DNA of 64,000 nt, taken from contig NZ_LMXH01000001.1 in assembly GCF_001541095.1 (NCBI RefSeq), positions 610,665-674,664 of the forward strand, written 5' to 3'. Below, one piece after another: positions 11,701 through 20,696 of the stretch. Each line of letters begins with the position of its first letter. Positions within the stretch are counted from its first letter, which is position 1. The notes under the pieces are model-generated. The model did not search any database, was not told the DNA's origin, and saw only the letters and a program-made list of their open reading frames with translations. The translations under genes and the position numbers were made by a program. Origin of the DNA: Paenibacillus sp. FJAT-26967 (GTDB taxonomy: Bacteria; Bacillota; Bacilli; Paenibacillales; NBRC-103111).

Positions 11701-13664
11701 GCTCACAAGTCCATTTGGCGCAGGTCAGCTTGTTGTCAGGCCGCGAATTGCGCATGCTGAAATCCTTTAATGAGACGGAGATGGCGATTCCCGGAGAAAC
11801 GGCTCTGGGCATGTTCGAAAAGCAGAGCGTCCTTAATCCGGGGTTGAACGCACTGCGGTTCGGAGCGCATACACTGACGTACGCTGAATTGAATGCCCAA
11901 GCGGATCTGTTGGCTGCGGCGCTGCGCAAGAGGGGCGTCCGGAAAGGCTCCATTGTCGGGCTGCTTGTGGGCAGGTCGCCGGAACTGATGGTCAGTATTC
12001 TGGCCATCTGGAAAGCGGGGGGAGCTTATTTGCCGCTCGATCCCGCTTATCCTAAAGAGAGACTGCTGTTCATGCTGGAAGACAGCGGGGCCTCGATTCT
12101 TGTAACGGATAGTCAACGGAAAAGCCTGCTTGATTTCACAGGAGAAATCGTTCTGGCGGATACGCTTCATGAGCCGCAATCTGATTTGTCTGGCATTTCT
12201 GCATCATTGCATGACTTGGCTTATGTTATCTATACATCAGGATCGACCGGCAGGCCGAAGGGTGTCTTGCTAGGACATCATTCTCTTTCGAATTTTGTCG
12301 CCGGAGTGCGGTCTAAGATAGAGTTCGGACCGGACAAGCCTGTTCTCTGCGTGACGACAAGCTCTTTTGATATCTTCATCCTGGAAGCGATTGTCCCGCT
12401 TACCGCAGGGGCTGAGGTCGTTCTTGCAGGCGATGCCGAGCAGCTTGACATGCAGCGGCTTGCCGGGCTTATCGTGAAAGAACAAGTCAGGATGGTACAG
12501 ATGACGCCGTCCCGGCTTCAGCTGCTGCTGCTGCATGGAAGCAGAGACTGGCTGTCTGGCGTAACTGAAATTATGGTTGGAGGGGAAGAGTTTCCGCCGA
12601 AATTGTTGAGTCTGCTCCAAGAGCAGACTTCTTCTAAGATTTATAATATGTACGGTCCGACCGAGACGACGATCTGGTCCAGTGTCAAAGAATTAACGGC
12701 GGAACGCGTTACGATTGGCGCGCCGATCGCGAATACGGGTTTTTATGTGCTGGATGAGCATCTTCAGCCGTTACCTGTCGGGGTTATCGGTGAACTGGGC
12801 ATTACGGGTTACGGACTGGCCCAAGGTTATATGAATCTGCCGGACATCACGGAGCAAAAGTTCGTGGACGCCCCTTTCCATGATGGGGCCGGTAAGAAGA
12901 TGTACTTGACCGGTGATCTGGTGAAACAGCTTCCTGACGGTGATCTGATTTATTTGGGGCGCAAGGATAACCAAGTCAAGCTTAGAGGGCACCGGATCGA
13001 ATTGAGCGAAATTGAGCAGGTCCTTACGGATTTTACAGGAATATCCGAGGCGGCTGCTGTCGTAAGAGAAGAAGCATCGGGCCGGTCCATGATATGTGCC
13101 TACTATACAGGGGATGGGGAGTTTAGCGGCTCCAAGCTGCGTGCCTACATGGAAACGAAAGTGCCGGATTACATGATCCCTTCTTTCTTTATCAAGCTGG
13201 ATGAACTCCCGCTGACCCCCAATCAGAAGATTGATAAAAAGGCGCTGCCGGCTCCACTGCTTAACGTGTCTTTGGACGATGAGCGGTATGAAGCTCCGGC
13301 AAACTCCATCGAAGAAACACTAGTCCGGTTATGGCAGGAAGTGTTGGAGGTTCCTAAAGTCGGCATCCATGATAACTTTTTTGATTTAGGGGGCGACTCC
13401 CTTATGTCCGTTATGCTCATCGCCAAGATCAAAGATTATTATCCTGAAGTAGAGCTGCAGGACATGTTCAAATATACGAGTATCTCCAAAATGGCCAAGT
13501 ATTTGGACCCGGGGACCGAGGCGGAAGCATCTGTGGGGCAGGAAACGTTACAACAAACTCCTAGTGATGATCTCGATAAAATTCTCAGCTTGTTCGACAG
13601 TGTGAAAAAAGGAGACGTCAGTATGGACACCGCTCTTAAGAACGTGGAAGACTGGAGAGAATAG
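5718..13664 (+). CDS. Hybrid PKS-NRPS, KS-DH-KR-ACP-C-A-PCP
   Basis: 2648 residues; GTG start overlapping the upstream gene by 13 bases, implying translational coupling. KS with Cys206 (DTACSSS), HGTGT and KTNIGH histidines. DH with the HxxxGxxxxP motif at His689 and HPALLD as the second motif. KR with TGGLGGIG near 1182 and Tyr1343 (YTAAN). ACP Ser1507. Condensation domain with intact HHLIMDG (His1717). Adenylation domain with YTSGSTGRPKG at ~2172 and specificity residues D-I-L-Q-M-G-M-I-W-K, nearly the published glycine code DILQLGLIWK. PCP Ser2561. No AT. It should add an alpha,beta-unsaturated acetate unit and then glycine. Short helical segments at both ends (LSKDEAKKLL; VKKGDVSMDTALKN) look like docking elements to its neighbours. 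Confidence 0.93.
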   Translation: METIKNYILEQVASRQLSKDEAKKLLKDLHSDTPEVQAEDVAIIGISCRLPGARNKEEFWSLLDKGASSIGRFPAGRRKDVDHLFAVTDEDPYKIGGYLEELDTFDHTHFRISPREAELMDPAQRLFLQTAWEALEDAGIAGTQTMHTLTGIYVGIDTTGGSSYARLTEEIDDPLMLAGASTSIVASRLSYILDLKGPALVVDTACSSSLVALHMASKAVASGEVGMAIVGGVALSYIPLGTHMLDSADSRIRTFDKEASGTVWGEGINAIVLKPLSAALRDQNSIYAVIKGSAVNNDGTSNGITAPNARSQEEVITRAWKDAGIQPDTIDYVEAHGTGTKLGDPIEIKGLTDAFRKFTNRRQFCGIGSVKTNIGHTIGASGLASVIKMALSLKKKAIPPTLNVSQPNPFIPFDDSPLYIHDKRTDWIRGSHARRCGVSSFGFSGTNCHLIMEEAPWSENPAVQASEPPGHVFTLSAKSQEALSDLVKTYCGWLAAHPDSNIGDICKTINMGRTHHHYRLAVTARSSADLLKKLEGLPSIGSLTLPFLGSDVYCGVHSVVTIKTEHNRDRVLLESEKNELTRKANESIRLMESSGWLEPSAAQIGQWYIEGADIQWEFLYKKHNYRTLHLPTYPFEKHRHWIERKAADRGSEYEGQLPSLLNRRAAASYKQCIYEAALSPLDHWFVYEHRILGQYILPGTVYLELALQAAGDYLGTGCLVIENFQILSPLIFAEEEGKVIQTVLQEQGDSFAFSMVSLESQGANAAASEWTVHASGEIRLSQAETSGRINPPDLLDLMHRHEEEAVLLPERKDDGLALGLRWQGAVRIKEHEGAIVAKLSLPGQVAAETSQFTLHPALLDMATSIGAIKDTSNGLFLPVSYRQLIIHRALPATCYSLAKPHDSNDPDKEVLKYNITIWDESGQVAAEILDYTLIRKKIHQGRLNPLGRTAWLPEPLTAEIGGSLRQGGTVVIFADRQGWSSRIAACLLELGTNCVFVYRGSEYRSEEGNYFVGSDEQDYVRLFADLKLLPVTHIVYIHPGEDPAFADIDTVERFEANQKAGADSLIFTAKALLHHQYTRHIQLVLLTGTVHPVDGFEQTLNPGSAALIGLAKVIGQEYDHLPCRCIDFDETTSAETIIREMAASDHTFVTAFRSGIRYLEYFEEVEMTEKAEPKFVELKAEGVYVVTGGLGGIGYETSKQLFEQSGANVAFVHRTPLPGYLDLLKGTAEDKQLQRLARLEELNGLGMHAEYHTADIADWEEMDLLFTELRREYGRINGIIHCAGIAGSGLMLRKDIQSFYKVMEPKIKGTWVLDRLTLQDELDFLITFSSVASLIGGIGQSDYTAANYFLDRYADYRAKQGRRTLNLNWAAWGETGMAADHGVNKDTIFKALPTAQALELWEHVLQSDLSQAVIGELNLEDTGLLGQHKLMRLSPNVRAALEAQPHAEAGGRKAAVNKQAAPRVELTGKADNIYSEAELRIGQIWGQVLGLTRIDIYSDIYSLGGDSILAIHICNQISEQFDEKVVISHLFEHPTIHQLSVYMESLENPDEQAVGALSAETPVHSQPVQFTEQQQALQPDLKPEEYSEYELTSSQKRIWFLQQYDPQLVTYNLVSSLHLYHELDLEKLEAAMNSLIKRHDMLRAVFSDKDGQPQQKVLPDYSIKLECMELAGEAAEERLEMLLIEEQHTVFDLSKPLLRGKLFKLGSEHYCLSVSFHHLIMDGWSARIFFEELRELYVQNQNGEAPSLKPLARQYTDYADEQKNWITSKEANQMEHYWLEELAKPLPVLGMPLDYNRPHMQTFQGSHVSKRMDADTFLRLKEVTKRQGVTMNMILLSAYAFLLHKVSGDKDIIIGYPVAGRDRHEYERVLGLFMNMTCIRFKMGEMQTLEELIRYTKAKCLDAYRNGSYPFENIVAKLNPDRDLSRSPIFSTMFQYFEYAQENRGLSQFDLSLICKEESDEISIRLEYNIALFERQSIERFLDYYLNVIGAILERSQVHLAQVSLLSGRELRMLKSFNETEMAIPGETALGMFEKQSVLNPGLNALRFGAHTLTYAELNAQADLLAAALRKRGVRKGSIVGLLVGRSPELMVSILAIWKAGGAYLPLDPAYPKERLLFMLEDSGASILVTDSQRKSLLDFTGEIVLADTLHEPQSDLSGISASLHDLAYVIYTSGSTGRPKGVLLGHHSLSNFVAGVRSKIEFGPDKPVLCVTTSSFDIFILEAIVPLTAGAEVVLAGDAEQLDMQRLAGLIVKEQVRMVQMTPSRLQLLLLHGSRDWLSGVTEIMVGGEEFPPKLLSLLQEQTSSKIYNMYGPTETTIWSSVKELTAERVTIGAPIANTGFYVLDEHLQPLPVGVIGELGITGYGLAQGYMNLPDITEQKFVDAPFHDGAGKKMYLTGDLVKQLPDGDLIYLGRKDNQVKLRGHRIELSEIEQVLTDFTGISEAAAVVREEASGRSMICAYYTGDGEFSGSKLRAYMETKVPDYMIPSFFIKLDELPLTPNQKIDKKALPAPLLNVSLDDERYEAPANSIEETLVRLWQEVLEVPKVGIHDNFFDLGGDSLMSVMLIAKIKDYYPEVELQDMFKYTSISKMAKYLDPGTEAEASVGQETLQQTPSDDLDKILSLFDSVKKGDVSMDTALKNVEDWRE

Positions 13665-13667
13665 CAG

Positions 13668-16600
13668 ATGAACCGAGTCTATCAGTTCGTTTTCGAGAAT
13701 GTGTTGGCAGAGAAACTGGACCGGAATCTCGGAGCGCAAATCATTTCCCTGCTGAATCAGGAAAGCCGTAAGGAAAAGGACGACATCGCGATTATCGGGA
13801 TGTCTGTCCGTATGCCGGGTGCCCGGAATGTCGGACAATTCTGGGAGAACCTGAAAGCGGGCAAGGATTGTGTCGGAGATTTTCCGGTCAGCCGGAAAGA
13901 AGAGCTGGAAACCATCCTGCCTTGGATGCAGGAGGACTCCAGCTCCGTTTCTTTCAAAAAAGGATCGTATTTGGATAAAATCGCAGAGTTCGATGCTGCT
14001 TTTTTCCGGATTCCCCCGGCAGAAGCGGCTTTGATGGATCCGAATCAGCGCGAATTTCTACAGGCGGCCTGGCATGCTCTAGAAGATGCGGGCTATATCG
14101 AGAACAGCGTCGGCGGCAAAAATGTCGGCATCTATTTGGGCTACAGCTCCGATTTCGGCCTGGAGTATAAAAGTATTATCCGGCAGGCACAGCCTTCGGC
14201 CGTCGGAGTTTCCATTCCGGGCAACTTGAAGTCGATAATCGCGAGCCGGCTGGCCTATATATTGGATCTGAAAGGACCAAGCATGCTGATTGATACGGCA
14301 TGTTCATCTTCGCTCGTAGCGTTCCACACCGCTTGTCAGGCGCTGCGGGAAAATCAGTGCGAGATGGCTCTTGCCGGCGGAGTCAAAATTAATTTTTTAC
14401 CGCTGGCGGATACGGGCGGGATCGGGATCGAGTCAACCGACGGCAAAGCGAAATCCTTTGATGACAGCTCCAAGGGAACCATTTTCGGAGAAGGTGTAGC
14501 GGCGCTTGTCTTAAAGCCTTTGTCAGCGGCTAAGAGAGACGGCGACCAGATTCTTGCCGTGGTTAAAGGCTCGGCGATTAATCAGGATGGAGCCTCGATT
14601 GGAATTACGGCCCCTAACGCGGCCGCACAACAAGAGGTGATGGTAAAGGCGTGGAAGCAGGCGGAGATAGATCCGGAGTCGATTTCCTATATAGAAGCGC
14701 ATGGAACCGGGACGGTACTGGGAGATTCCTTGGAATTGACAGGAATAGAGAATGCGTTCCGGTCATACACGAATAAGAAACAATTCTGTGCGATCGGATC
14801 CGTGAAATCGAATATCGGGCATCTCGATCATGTGGCCGGATTAGCCGGCATTGTGAAGGCTGTGCTGGCACTACAGCATAAGCATATCCCGCCAACCCTG
14901 CATATTCGGCAGCCTAACCGGAAGTTTCGATTTGAGCAGTCTGCCGTGTATGTGAATGACAAGCTGCTCCCATGGAATCCGGGGGGTGTTCCAAGACGCT
15001 GCGGCATCAGTTCCTTCGGATTGAGCGGAACGAATTGCCATGTGGTTCTGGAGGAAGCGCCCCCGGCTAAGGATGAGGAAGCGGCAGTCTCCCCGCCCGA
15101 TTTCTCCGGTATTTTTACGGTCACGGCAAAGAACGAGAAAGCTCTGCTAACCTTGCTGGCAGAATATGATCAGGTTCTGAGCTTGAGCGGCGGCGTTTCA
15201 CTGGAGAACATTTGTTATATGTCCAATATCGGCAGAGGACATTACAAATACAGGGTTGCGGTGCTGGCGGATACAGTGGAAACGCTAAGAGAAAAGGTGT
15301 GTACTCTCTTGCATCGTGGTCTGCGCAATGAACCGGAAGAGGGAATATACTACGGAGTGGTCCAATCGGAGTGGTCCAAGCCCCCTCTTCTGCCTGACAA
15401 TCTGACGCTTGAAGAAATGTGCGCTCCGTACATTGCAGGCGCGGAAGTGTTATGGGACCGGATGCATTCCGGCCTGAAGCAGAAGGTGAGTCTGCCGCTG
15501 TATCCTTTTGCAGCTACAAGATATTGGGTTGAAATGGAAAAGGGGTTGAGCAGGAGCCCTGGCCGGGAAGGAGGGCCAAGTCTTCTTCTGCCCGCAGCCG
15601 AAACAGCAAGCCTCTATCATCAGGTGCTCTGGGAAGCAAGCCCTGAAGAATCGCAGACCGCACAGCCGATCGAGGGCTGCACGATTGTGCTGCATGACGG
15701 AAATGAGCTTGCGCAAGCCTTATTGCTGAAGCTGCAGACCTCAAGCGAAGTGGTTGAGGTCCAGTGGGGTGAAGGGTATGAAGCCGCAGGCGGCTTTAAG
15801 TATACGGTCAGCGGTTCCGAGGCCGATTATATTTCGCTGTTTGAAACGCTGCGTGACCGCCGGATCGGCCGCATTATCCATCTGCTCACGCTCGGACAGA
15901 GCGGCATGGAAAGTTCGGCGGACCTGAGGCTGAATCAGGCCAAGGGAACAAGCAGCCTGTTCCACCTGGTGCGGGCGATGTCCCGTGCATCGGTACGCGA
16001 TCCGCTGGAATGTGTCATCGTCACCTTGTGCGCTTACGAGATGACAGGGATGGAACAGGTGCTCAGCCCGGGCAGCGCCTCACTGATCGCTATGGCTAAA
16101 GTCGTAGAGCAAGAAGCGTCAAACGTCAGCTGCCGCTGCATCGATGTGGATGAGCGGACACCGCTGTCCGCTTTGCTGAATGAACTGGCAGCCGCGGCAG
16201 GCGATCCGGTTGTCGGTTACCGGGGCGGCGTACGTTACCGCCAGCAGTTCCGTGAACTGGATCTGGGGGCGGCCGCGCAGGAACCTATGCCGATCCGCAG
16301 TAACGGCATCTATGTCATTACCGGCGGGACAGGCGGAATCGGGCTGGAAATTGCCCGCTACCTGGCACAGCAGAATGGGGTGCAGCTGTGCCTGATCCAC
16401 CGGAGCGAGATGCCGGACAAACCGCTGTGGGACGAGTGGTTGAGCGGCCAAGCGGGCACTCAGACGGCTGCGCGAATTCGCTCGATACGCGAGATCGAAG
16501 CGTTAGGCAGCGGTGTGACCTGCTACCGGGCGGATGTAGCGGATGAAGAAGCGCTGGCACGCGTACTGGATCAGATCCGGAGCGAACACGGCGCTATTCA

Positions 16601-19600
16601 TGGCATCGTGCACAGTGCCGGTGCGGCGGGAGAAGGTATGATGGTGCTGAAGAAGCCAGCCGCCTTCAGCGGAGTAATCGGACCGAAGATCTACGGTACG
16701 TGGCATCTGGATCATCTGACAAGAGCGGATCGTCTTGACTTCTTCATCATGTTCTCCTCCGTAACCGCGTTAACGGGAGGAATGGGCCAAGGGGACTATA
16801 GCGCAGCCAACGCTTATCTGGATGCTTATGCATCTTACCGGGCGCGCAGGGCAGGCAGAACGGTGACGATCAGCTGGCCTGCCTGGAAAGAAACCGGTAT
16901 GGCCGTCCGCTATGGCGTACACAATCAGCGGAGCATCTTACAGCCCGTCGCAACGGCGGAGGCGATGGAGATGTTCGCCGGAATTATGAGCAGGAACGTC
17001 CGTCACGTGATCGCAGGCAAGCTCGATTCTGCCCAAGAGGAGAAAGCGGAACCCGGCGTCCGTACCAAACGTCTGGATTTCAAAGGGAGATCAGATGGCA
17101 GCTATACGGAAACGGAGCTTCTGGTAGGGCAGATTTGGGGGGAAGTTGCCGGATTTGATGAGATTCATATCGAAGAAACATTGTACGAACAAGGAATCGA
17201 TTCCATACTGGCCATCCGAATTGCCAACCGGCTGCATGATGAACGGAATATTCCCGTTACGATCGGCGATTTGTTCCAATACTTGTCGGTATCCGGCTTG
17301 TCTGTTTTTATTGATGAATCCTTCAAGAACCCGGAGGGGGTCTGCACGGCGGCGCCGCAGGAGGACAATCAGGCAATCAGGGAGCCGGAAGCGGCCGATT
17401 CGTATCCTTTATCTAGTGCACAACGCAGGATCTGGTTCCTGCAAAAAATGAATCCGCAGATGACGGCTTACAATCTGCCTTCTCAAATCTTTATTAATCG
17501 GACGATACAGCGTGAGGGTTTAAACAAAGCCTTGAGCATTCTGATTCAAAAGCACGAGGCTTTGAGAACCGTTTTCATCGAAGAAAACGGCGAGCCGCGG
17601 CAAATTATCCTGCCGCACCTGAACTATGAAGCCGAATTTCGTGATTTGACGAATGAGGCTGGGGATCCGGGCGAACAGCTGCAGTCATGGATAGCGGCCT
17701 TGAAGAAGCATCCCTTTGATCTTTCGCAGCGTCTGTTGAACGTAGTTCTATTCAAGCTGGCCGATGAGGAATATTGTTTGTTCCTGAACATTCATCACGT
17801 TATTACGGATGGATGGAGCATGGATCTTTTCTTCAAACAGCTTCTTGAAGTATATGACGGTCTCTTGACCGGGCAACCGGCCGGCATTGCCTGGCCGGAG
17901 GCTAGATATGTCGATTGTGTGCAGCAGGAGCAGGAATGGCTGAATGGCCGCGAATGCAGAATGATGAGCGAGTATTGGCGGCAGGAACTAGCGGGTCCGC
18001 TGCCGGTTCTGGAACTTCCTGCCGACTTCTCCAGGCCTACTGTTCAGACTTTTAACGGAAATTATATCAAGTTCAGAATCGGTGCTGCCAGTGCTTCGGC
18101 ACTCAAAGAACGCTCCCGTTCTCTGCAGGCTACGATGCATATGACACTGTTGTCCGCTTATTTCCTGCTGCTTCACAAATTAACTTCTCAAGATCAGATC
18201 ATCGTAGGGATACCAATGACAGGCCGCGATAGTAAATTGCAAGAAAACGTCTTCGGTTTATTTATTAATACGCTGTGTATCCGGATCGATTTTGAGAGCC
18301 TTACAACATTCGATGATCTTGTGGCAGAGGTCAGGGATAAGAGTTTGCTCGCTTACAGAAATGGGAAGTTTCCTTTCGAAGCTCTGGTTTCGGAGGTTAA
18401 TCCGGCCCGTGATTTAAGCCGCAATCCCATTTTTAACACGATGTATCAATACTATGATGTTGCTTTTCCGGATAACGATGGTTCAAGCCAATACGATTTA
18501 AGTTTTCTGGCTATCCATGTCGGTGATGAAATTGAAGTGAAGCTGGAATATAACAGCGACCTGTTCAAGGCGGAAACGATCAGACGCATATCTCAGCGGT
18601 TCTTATGGATGCTGGAACAAGCAGCCGGTCAAGGACCTCAAGAGATTCAGGAAATAAGATTGCTAACCTCCCTGCAGGAGGATAAGCTGCTGGAGCAGTT
18701 TTCGTCCGAGGACCCTGATTGCGCTAGCGATTTGGCCATTCATACCCGATTCGAAATGCAGGTCGGCCGCACACCGGATGCGATAGCTATCCGAAGCGGG
18801 GATTTGGAGTTAACTTATCAAGAGCTCAACATGAAGTCTAACCGGCTGGCTGAGCGGCTTCGGGAAGAAGGGGTTGAGCGGGGGGATGCGGTTGGCGTTC
18901 TGCTTGATCGTGGAGCCCATGCGATCATTGCCATGATAGGTATTCTCAAAGCGGGAGGAGCGTATGTGCCCCTTGATCCGAATTATCCGGTGGAACGGGT
19001 CATGTATGTGATTGCCCATTGCGGGGCTCGGGTTCTGATCACGGAAGAGGAGTTAACCGGAACTTTTGCAGATCCTATCGAGTCACATTCTAACCTTCAA
19101 AGAATCCTGCTGATGAACGAAAGCAGTGATCCGCATAAGAATCCGCGCTATCGTTACTTGGACCCGAGTGAAACCCGGCAAGCGGAACAAGAGGAAGGCG
19201 CCCAAATTTCTCCGGACCATTTGATGTACATCATGTATACCTCAGGTTCGACAGGACAGCCCAAAGGCGTTATGGTCACCCATCGGAACGCGGCTAATTA
19301 CTTGCTGTGGAGCATAAAGGAACTTGGAATAAGGGCTGAGGACCGGATGCTGCTGGTCAGCTCCATAAGTTTTGATATCTCCGTCTTTGAAATCTTCGGT
19401 GCCTTGCTAAGCGGTGCGAGCTTGCATCTTGCAACGAATGAAATGCTGCTGGATGTACACCAGCTGTATCCGTTTCTGGAGCGCCATCATATTACGATTT
19501 GGCACTCTGTCCCAGCTCTGATGTCCCAGCTGCTGCATAACCGGGCTCAGAGTCAACATCATCTTTCGGGATTTTCCAAGGGAGTCCGAGTGGTTATGCT

Positions 19601-20696
19601 GGGCGGGGAAGCCTGGAGCACGAAGCTGTATCACGAAGTTCGCGGCGCTTTCGAGAATGCCAGAATAATGAATATGTACGGGCCGACGGAAGCGACCATC
19701 TGGGTAACAAGCTATACGATTGAAGAAGAACAAGCTCTATCGGAAGGCATCCCGATTGGCCGGCCGGTCGCGAATAACCGTATATTGATTCTTGATCGTT
19801 ACGGTCATTTATGCGATATCGGTATCGAGGGCGATTTGTATGTATCCGGCATGAATGTAACGAAGGGTTACATGAATGATGAGGAGCGGACTCGTCAAGC
19901 CTTCATTGGCAGCACCGGAAGAGGCGCGATGTACCGAACAGGAGACAGGGCCAAATATTCAGCCGAGGGCTATATTCAGTACATGGGCCGTGCGGACAAT
20001 ATGCTCAAAGTCCGGGGATATAGAATTGAGCCTGGCGAGATTGAGAGCGTGCTCCTGTCTTGGGACGAAATTCAGGAAGCCGCAGCCGTTGTGCAGACTT
20101 GGAACGAAACGCAGCGGTTAGTCTGCTACTATGTGTCTCTGCAAGAAATCAGGCATGAAGAATTGAGGATGCGGCTGAGAAGTAAACTGCCTGATTACAT
20201 GGTTCCCGCGTTGTTTATCAGCATGGATCAGCTTCCTCTTACGGCGAACGGCAAGGTGGACCGGAGAACGCTGTCAAACATGGATATTACCGATCGTCTG
20301 GCCCTTGAAACCCCTTATGCGGAGCCGGTTACTACGGCTGAACAATTTTTAGCGCAAGCTTGGACTCAGGTGCTGGGTATCGAAGAAATAGGCATTAATG
20401 ATAGTTTCTTCGAACTGGGCGGCAGCTCTTTGCTGGTCAACCAGCTTCATGCGCTAATTGAGAACCGTTATCCAGGTACAGTTACCATTATCGATCTTTT
20501 CAAAAATCATACGATAGCCGCCATGGCAGCTTATTTGGATGCCTCCGGGAATCCGTCTCCGAAATCCGAATCCGCCGCGGCCAATAAAGAAGCGGATACG
20601 GCTATAGCCGGCCTTATAGAAGGCATGGAGAGTGGCAGCCTAAATCTGCAGGATATTCTCGACAGCTTAGATGAATTGGAGGTCGAAGATGAATAA
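13668..20696 (+). CDS. Hybrid PKS-NRPS, KS-KR-ACP-C-A-PCP
   Basis: 2342 residues, ATG start 3 bases after the previous stop. KS with Cys212, HGTGT and KSNIGH. KR with TGGTGGIG and Tyr1044 (YSAAN); the whole KR region is very like that of the next gene. ACP with EQGIDSI (Ser1179), where GG of the usual motif is replaced by GI. C domain with HHVITDG (His1376). A domain with YTSGSTGQPKG near 1856, A10 Lys in ANGKVD, and specificity residues D-I-F-H-M-G-M-I-W-K, which I cannot decode. PCP with ELGGSSL (Ser2254). Adds a reduced ketide unit (hydroxyl retained, since no DH) and one amino acid. No AT. Helical linkers at both ends, as in its neighbours. Confidence 0.93.
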   Translation: MNRVYQFVFENVLAEKLDRNLGAQIISLLNQESRKEKDDIAIIGMSVRMPGARNVGQFWENLKAGKDCVGDFPVSRKEELETILPWMQEDSSSVSFKKGSYLDKIAEFDAAFFRIPPAEAALMDPNQREFLQAAWHALEDAGYIENSVGGKNVGIYLGYSSDFGLEYKSIIRQAQPSAVGVSIPGNLKSIIASRLAYILDLKGPSMLIDTACSSSLVAFHTACQALRENQCEMALAGGVKINFLPLADTGGIGIESTDGKAKSFDDSSKGTIFGEGVAALVLKPLSAAKRDGDQILAVVKGSAINQDGASIGITAPNAAAQQEVMVKAWKQAEIDPESISYIEAHGTGTVLGDSLELTGIENAFRSYTNKKQFCAIGSVKSNIGHLDHVAGLAGIVKAVLALQHKHIPPTLHIRQPNRKFRFEQSAVYVNDKLLPWNPGGVPRRCGISSFGLSGTNCHVVLEEAPPAKDEEAAVSPPDFSGIFTVTAKNEKALLTLLAEYDQVLSLSGGVSLENICYMSNIGRGHYKYRVAVLADTVETLREKVCTLLHRGLRNEPEEGIYYGVVQSEWSKPPLLPDNLTLEEMCAPYIAGAEVLWDRMHSGLKQKVSLPLYPFAATRYWVEMEKGLSRSPGREGGPSLLLPAAETASLYHQVLWEASPEESQTAQPIEGCTIVLHDGNELAQALLLKLQTSSEVVEVQWGEGYEAAGGFKYTVSGSEADYISLFETLRDRRIGRIIHLLTLGQSGMESSADLRLNQAKGTSSLFHLVRAMSRASVRDPLECVIVTLCAYEMTGMEQVLSPGSASLIAMAKVVEQEASNVSCRCIDVDERTPLSALLNELAAAAGDPVVGYRGGVRYRQQFRELDLGAAAQEPMPIRSNGIYVITGGTGGIGLEIARYLAQQNGVQLCLIHRSEMPDKPLWDEWLSGQAGTQTAARIRSIREIEALGSGVTCYRADVADEEALARVLDQIRSEHGAIHGIVHSAGAAGEGMMVLKKPAAFSGVIGPKIYGTWHLDHLTRADRLDFFIMFSSVTALTGGMGQGDYSAANAYLDAYASYRARRAGRTVTISWPAWKETGMAVRYGVHNQRSILQPVATAEAMEMFAGIMSRNVRHVIAGKLDSAQEEKAEPGVRTKRLDFKGRSDGSYTETELLVGQIWGEVAGFDEIHIEETLYEQGIDSILAIRIANRLHDERNIPVTIGDLFQYLSVSGLSVFIDESFKNPEGVCTAAPQEDNQAIREPEAADSYPLSSAQRRIWFLQKMNPQMTAYNLPSQIFINRTIQREGLNKALSILIQKHEALRTVFIEENGEPRQIILPHLNYEAEFRDLTNEAGDPGEQLQSWIAALKKHPFDLSQRLLNVVLFKLADEEYCLFLNIHHVITDGWSMDLFFKQLLEVYDGLLTGQPAGIAWPEARYVDCVQQEQEWLNGRECRMMSEYWRQELAGPLPVLELPADFSRPTVQTFNGNYIKFRIGAASASALKERSRSLQATMHMTLLSAYFLLLHKLTSQDQIIVGIPMTGRDSKLQENVFGLFINTLCIRIDFESLTTFDDLVAEVRDKSLLAYRNGKFPFEALVSEVNPARDLSRNPIFNTMYQYYDVAFPDNDGSSQYDLSFLAIHVGDEIEVKLEYNSDLFKAETIRRISQRFLWMLEQAAGQGPQEIQEIRLLTSLQEDKLLEQFSSEDPDCASDLAIHTRFEMQVGRTPDAIAIRSGDLELTYQELNMKSNRLAERLREEGVERGDAVGVLLDRGAHAIIAMIGILKAGGAYVPLDPNYPVERVMYVIAHCGARVLITEEELTGTFADPIESHSNLQRILLMNESSDPHKNPRYRYLDPSETRQAEQEEGAQISPDHLMYIMYTSGSTGQPKGVMVTHRNAANYLLWSIKELGIRAEDRMLLVSSISFDISVFEIFGALLSGASLHLATNEMLLDVHQLYPFLERHHITIWHSVPALMSQLLHNRAQSQHHLSGFSKGVRVVMLGGEAWSTKLYHEVRGAFENARIMNMYGPTEATIWVTSYTIEEEQALSEGIPIGRPVANNRILILDRYGHLCDIGIEGDLYVSGMNVTKGYMNDEERTRQAFIGSTGRGAMYRTGDRAKYSAEGYIQYMGRADNMLKVRGYRIEPGEIESVLLSWDEIQEAAAVVQTWNETQRLVCYYVSLQEIRHEELRMRLRSKLPDYMVPALFISMDQLPLTANGKVDRRTLSNMDITDRLALETPYAEPVTTAEQFLAQAWTQVLGIEEIGINDSFFELGGSSLLVNQLHALIENRYPGTVTIIDLFKNHTIAAMAAYLDASGNPSPKSESAAANKEADTAIAGLIEGMESGSLNLQDILDSLDELEVEDE
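15669..17026 (+). repeat. Duplicated KR region, copy 1
   Basis: The ketoreductase region from EGCTIVLHDG to VRHVIAGKLD is closely similar to 23590-24951 in the next-but-one module, far more than the other KRs of the line. Boundaries match the domain edges. Confidence 0.8.

Noticed and set aside
20671..20688. Upstream ATG as start of the KS-DH-KR-ACP gene
   Set aside because: Lies before the GGAGG site; 20689 has correct spacing and a homologous N-terminus.
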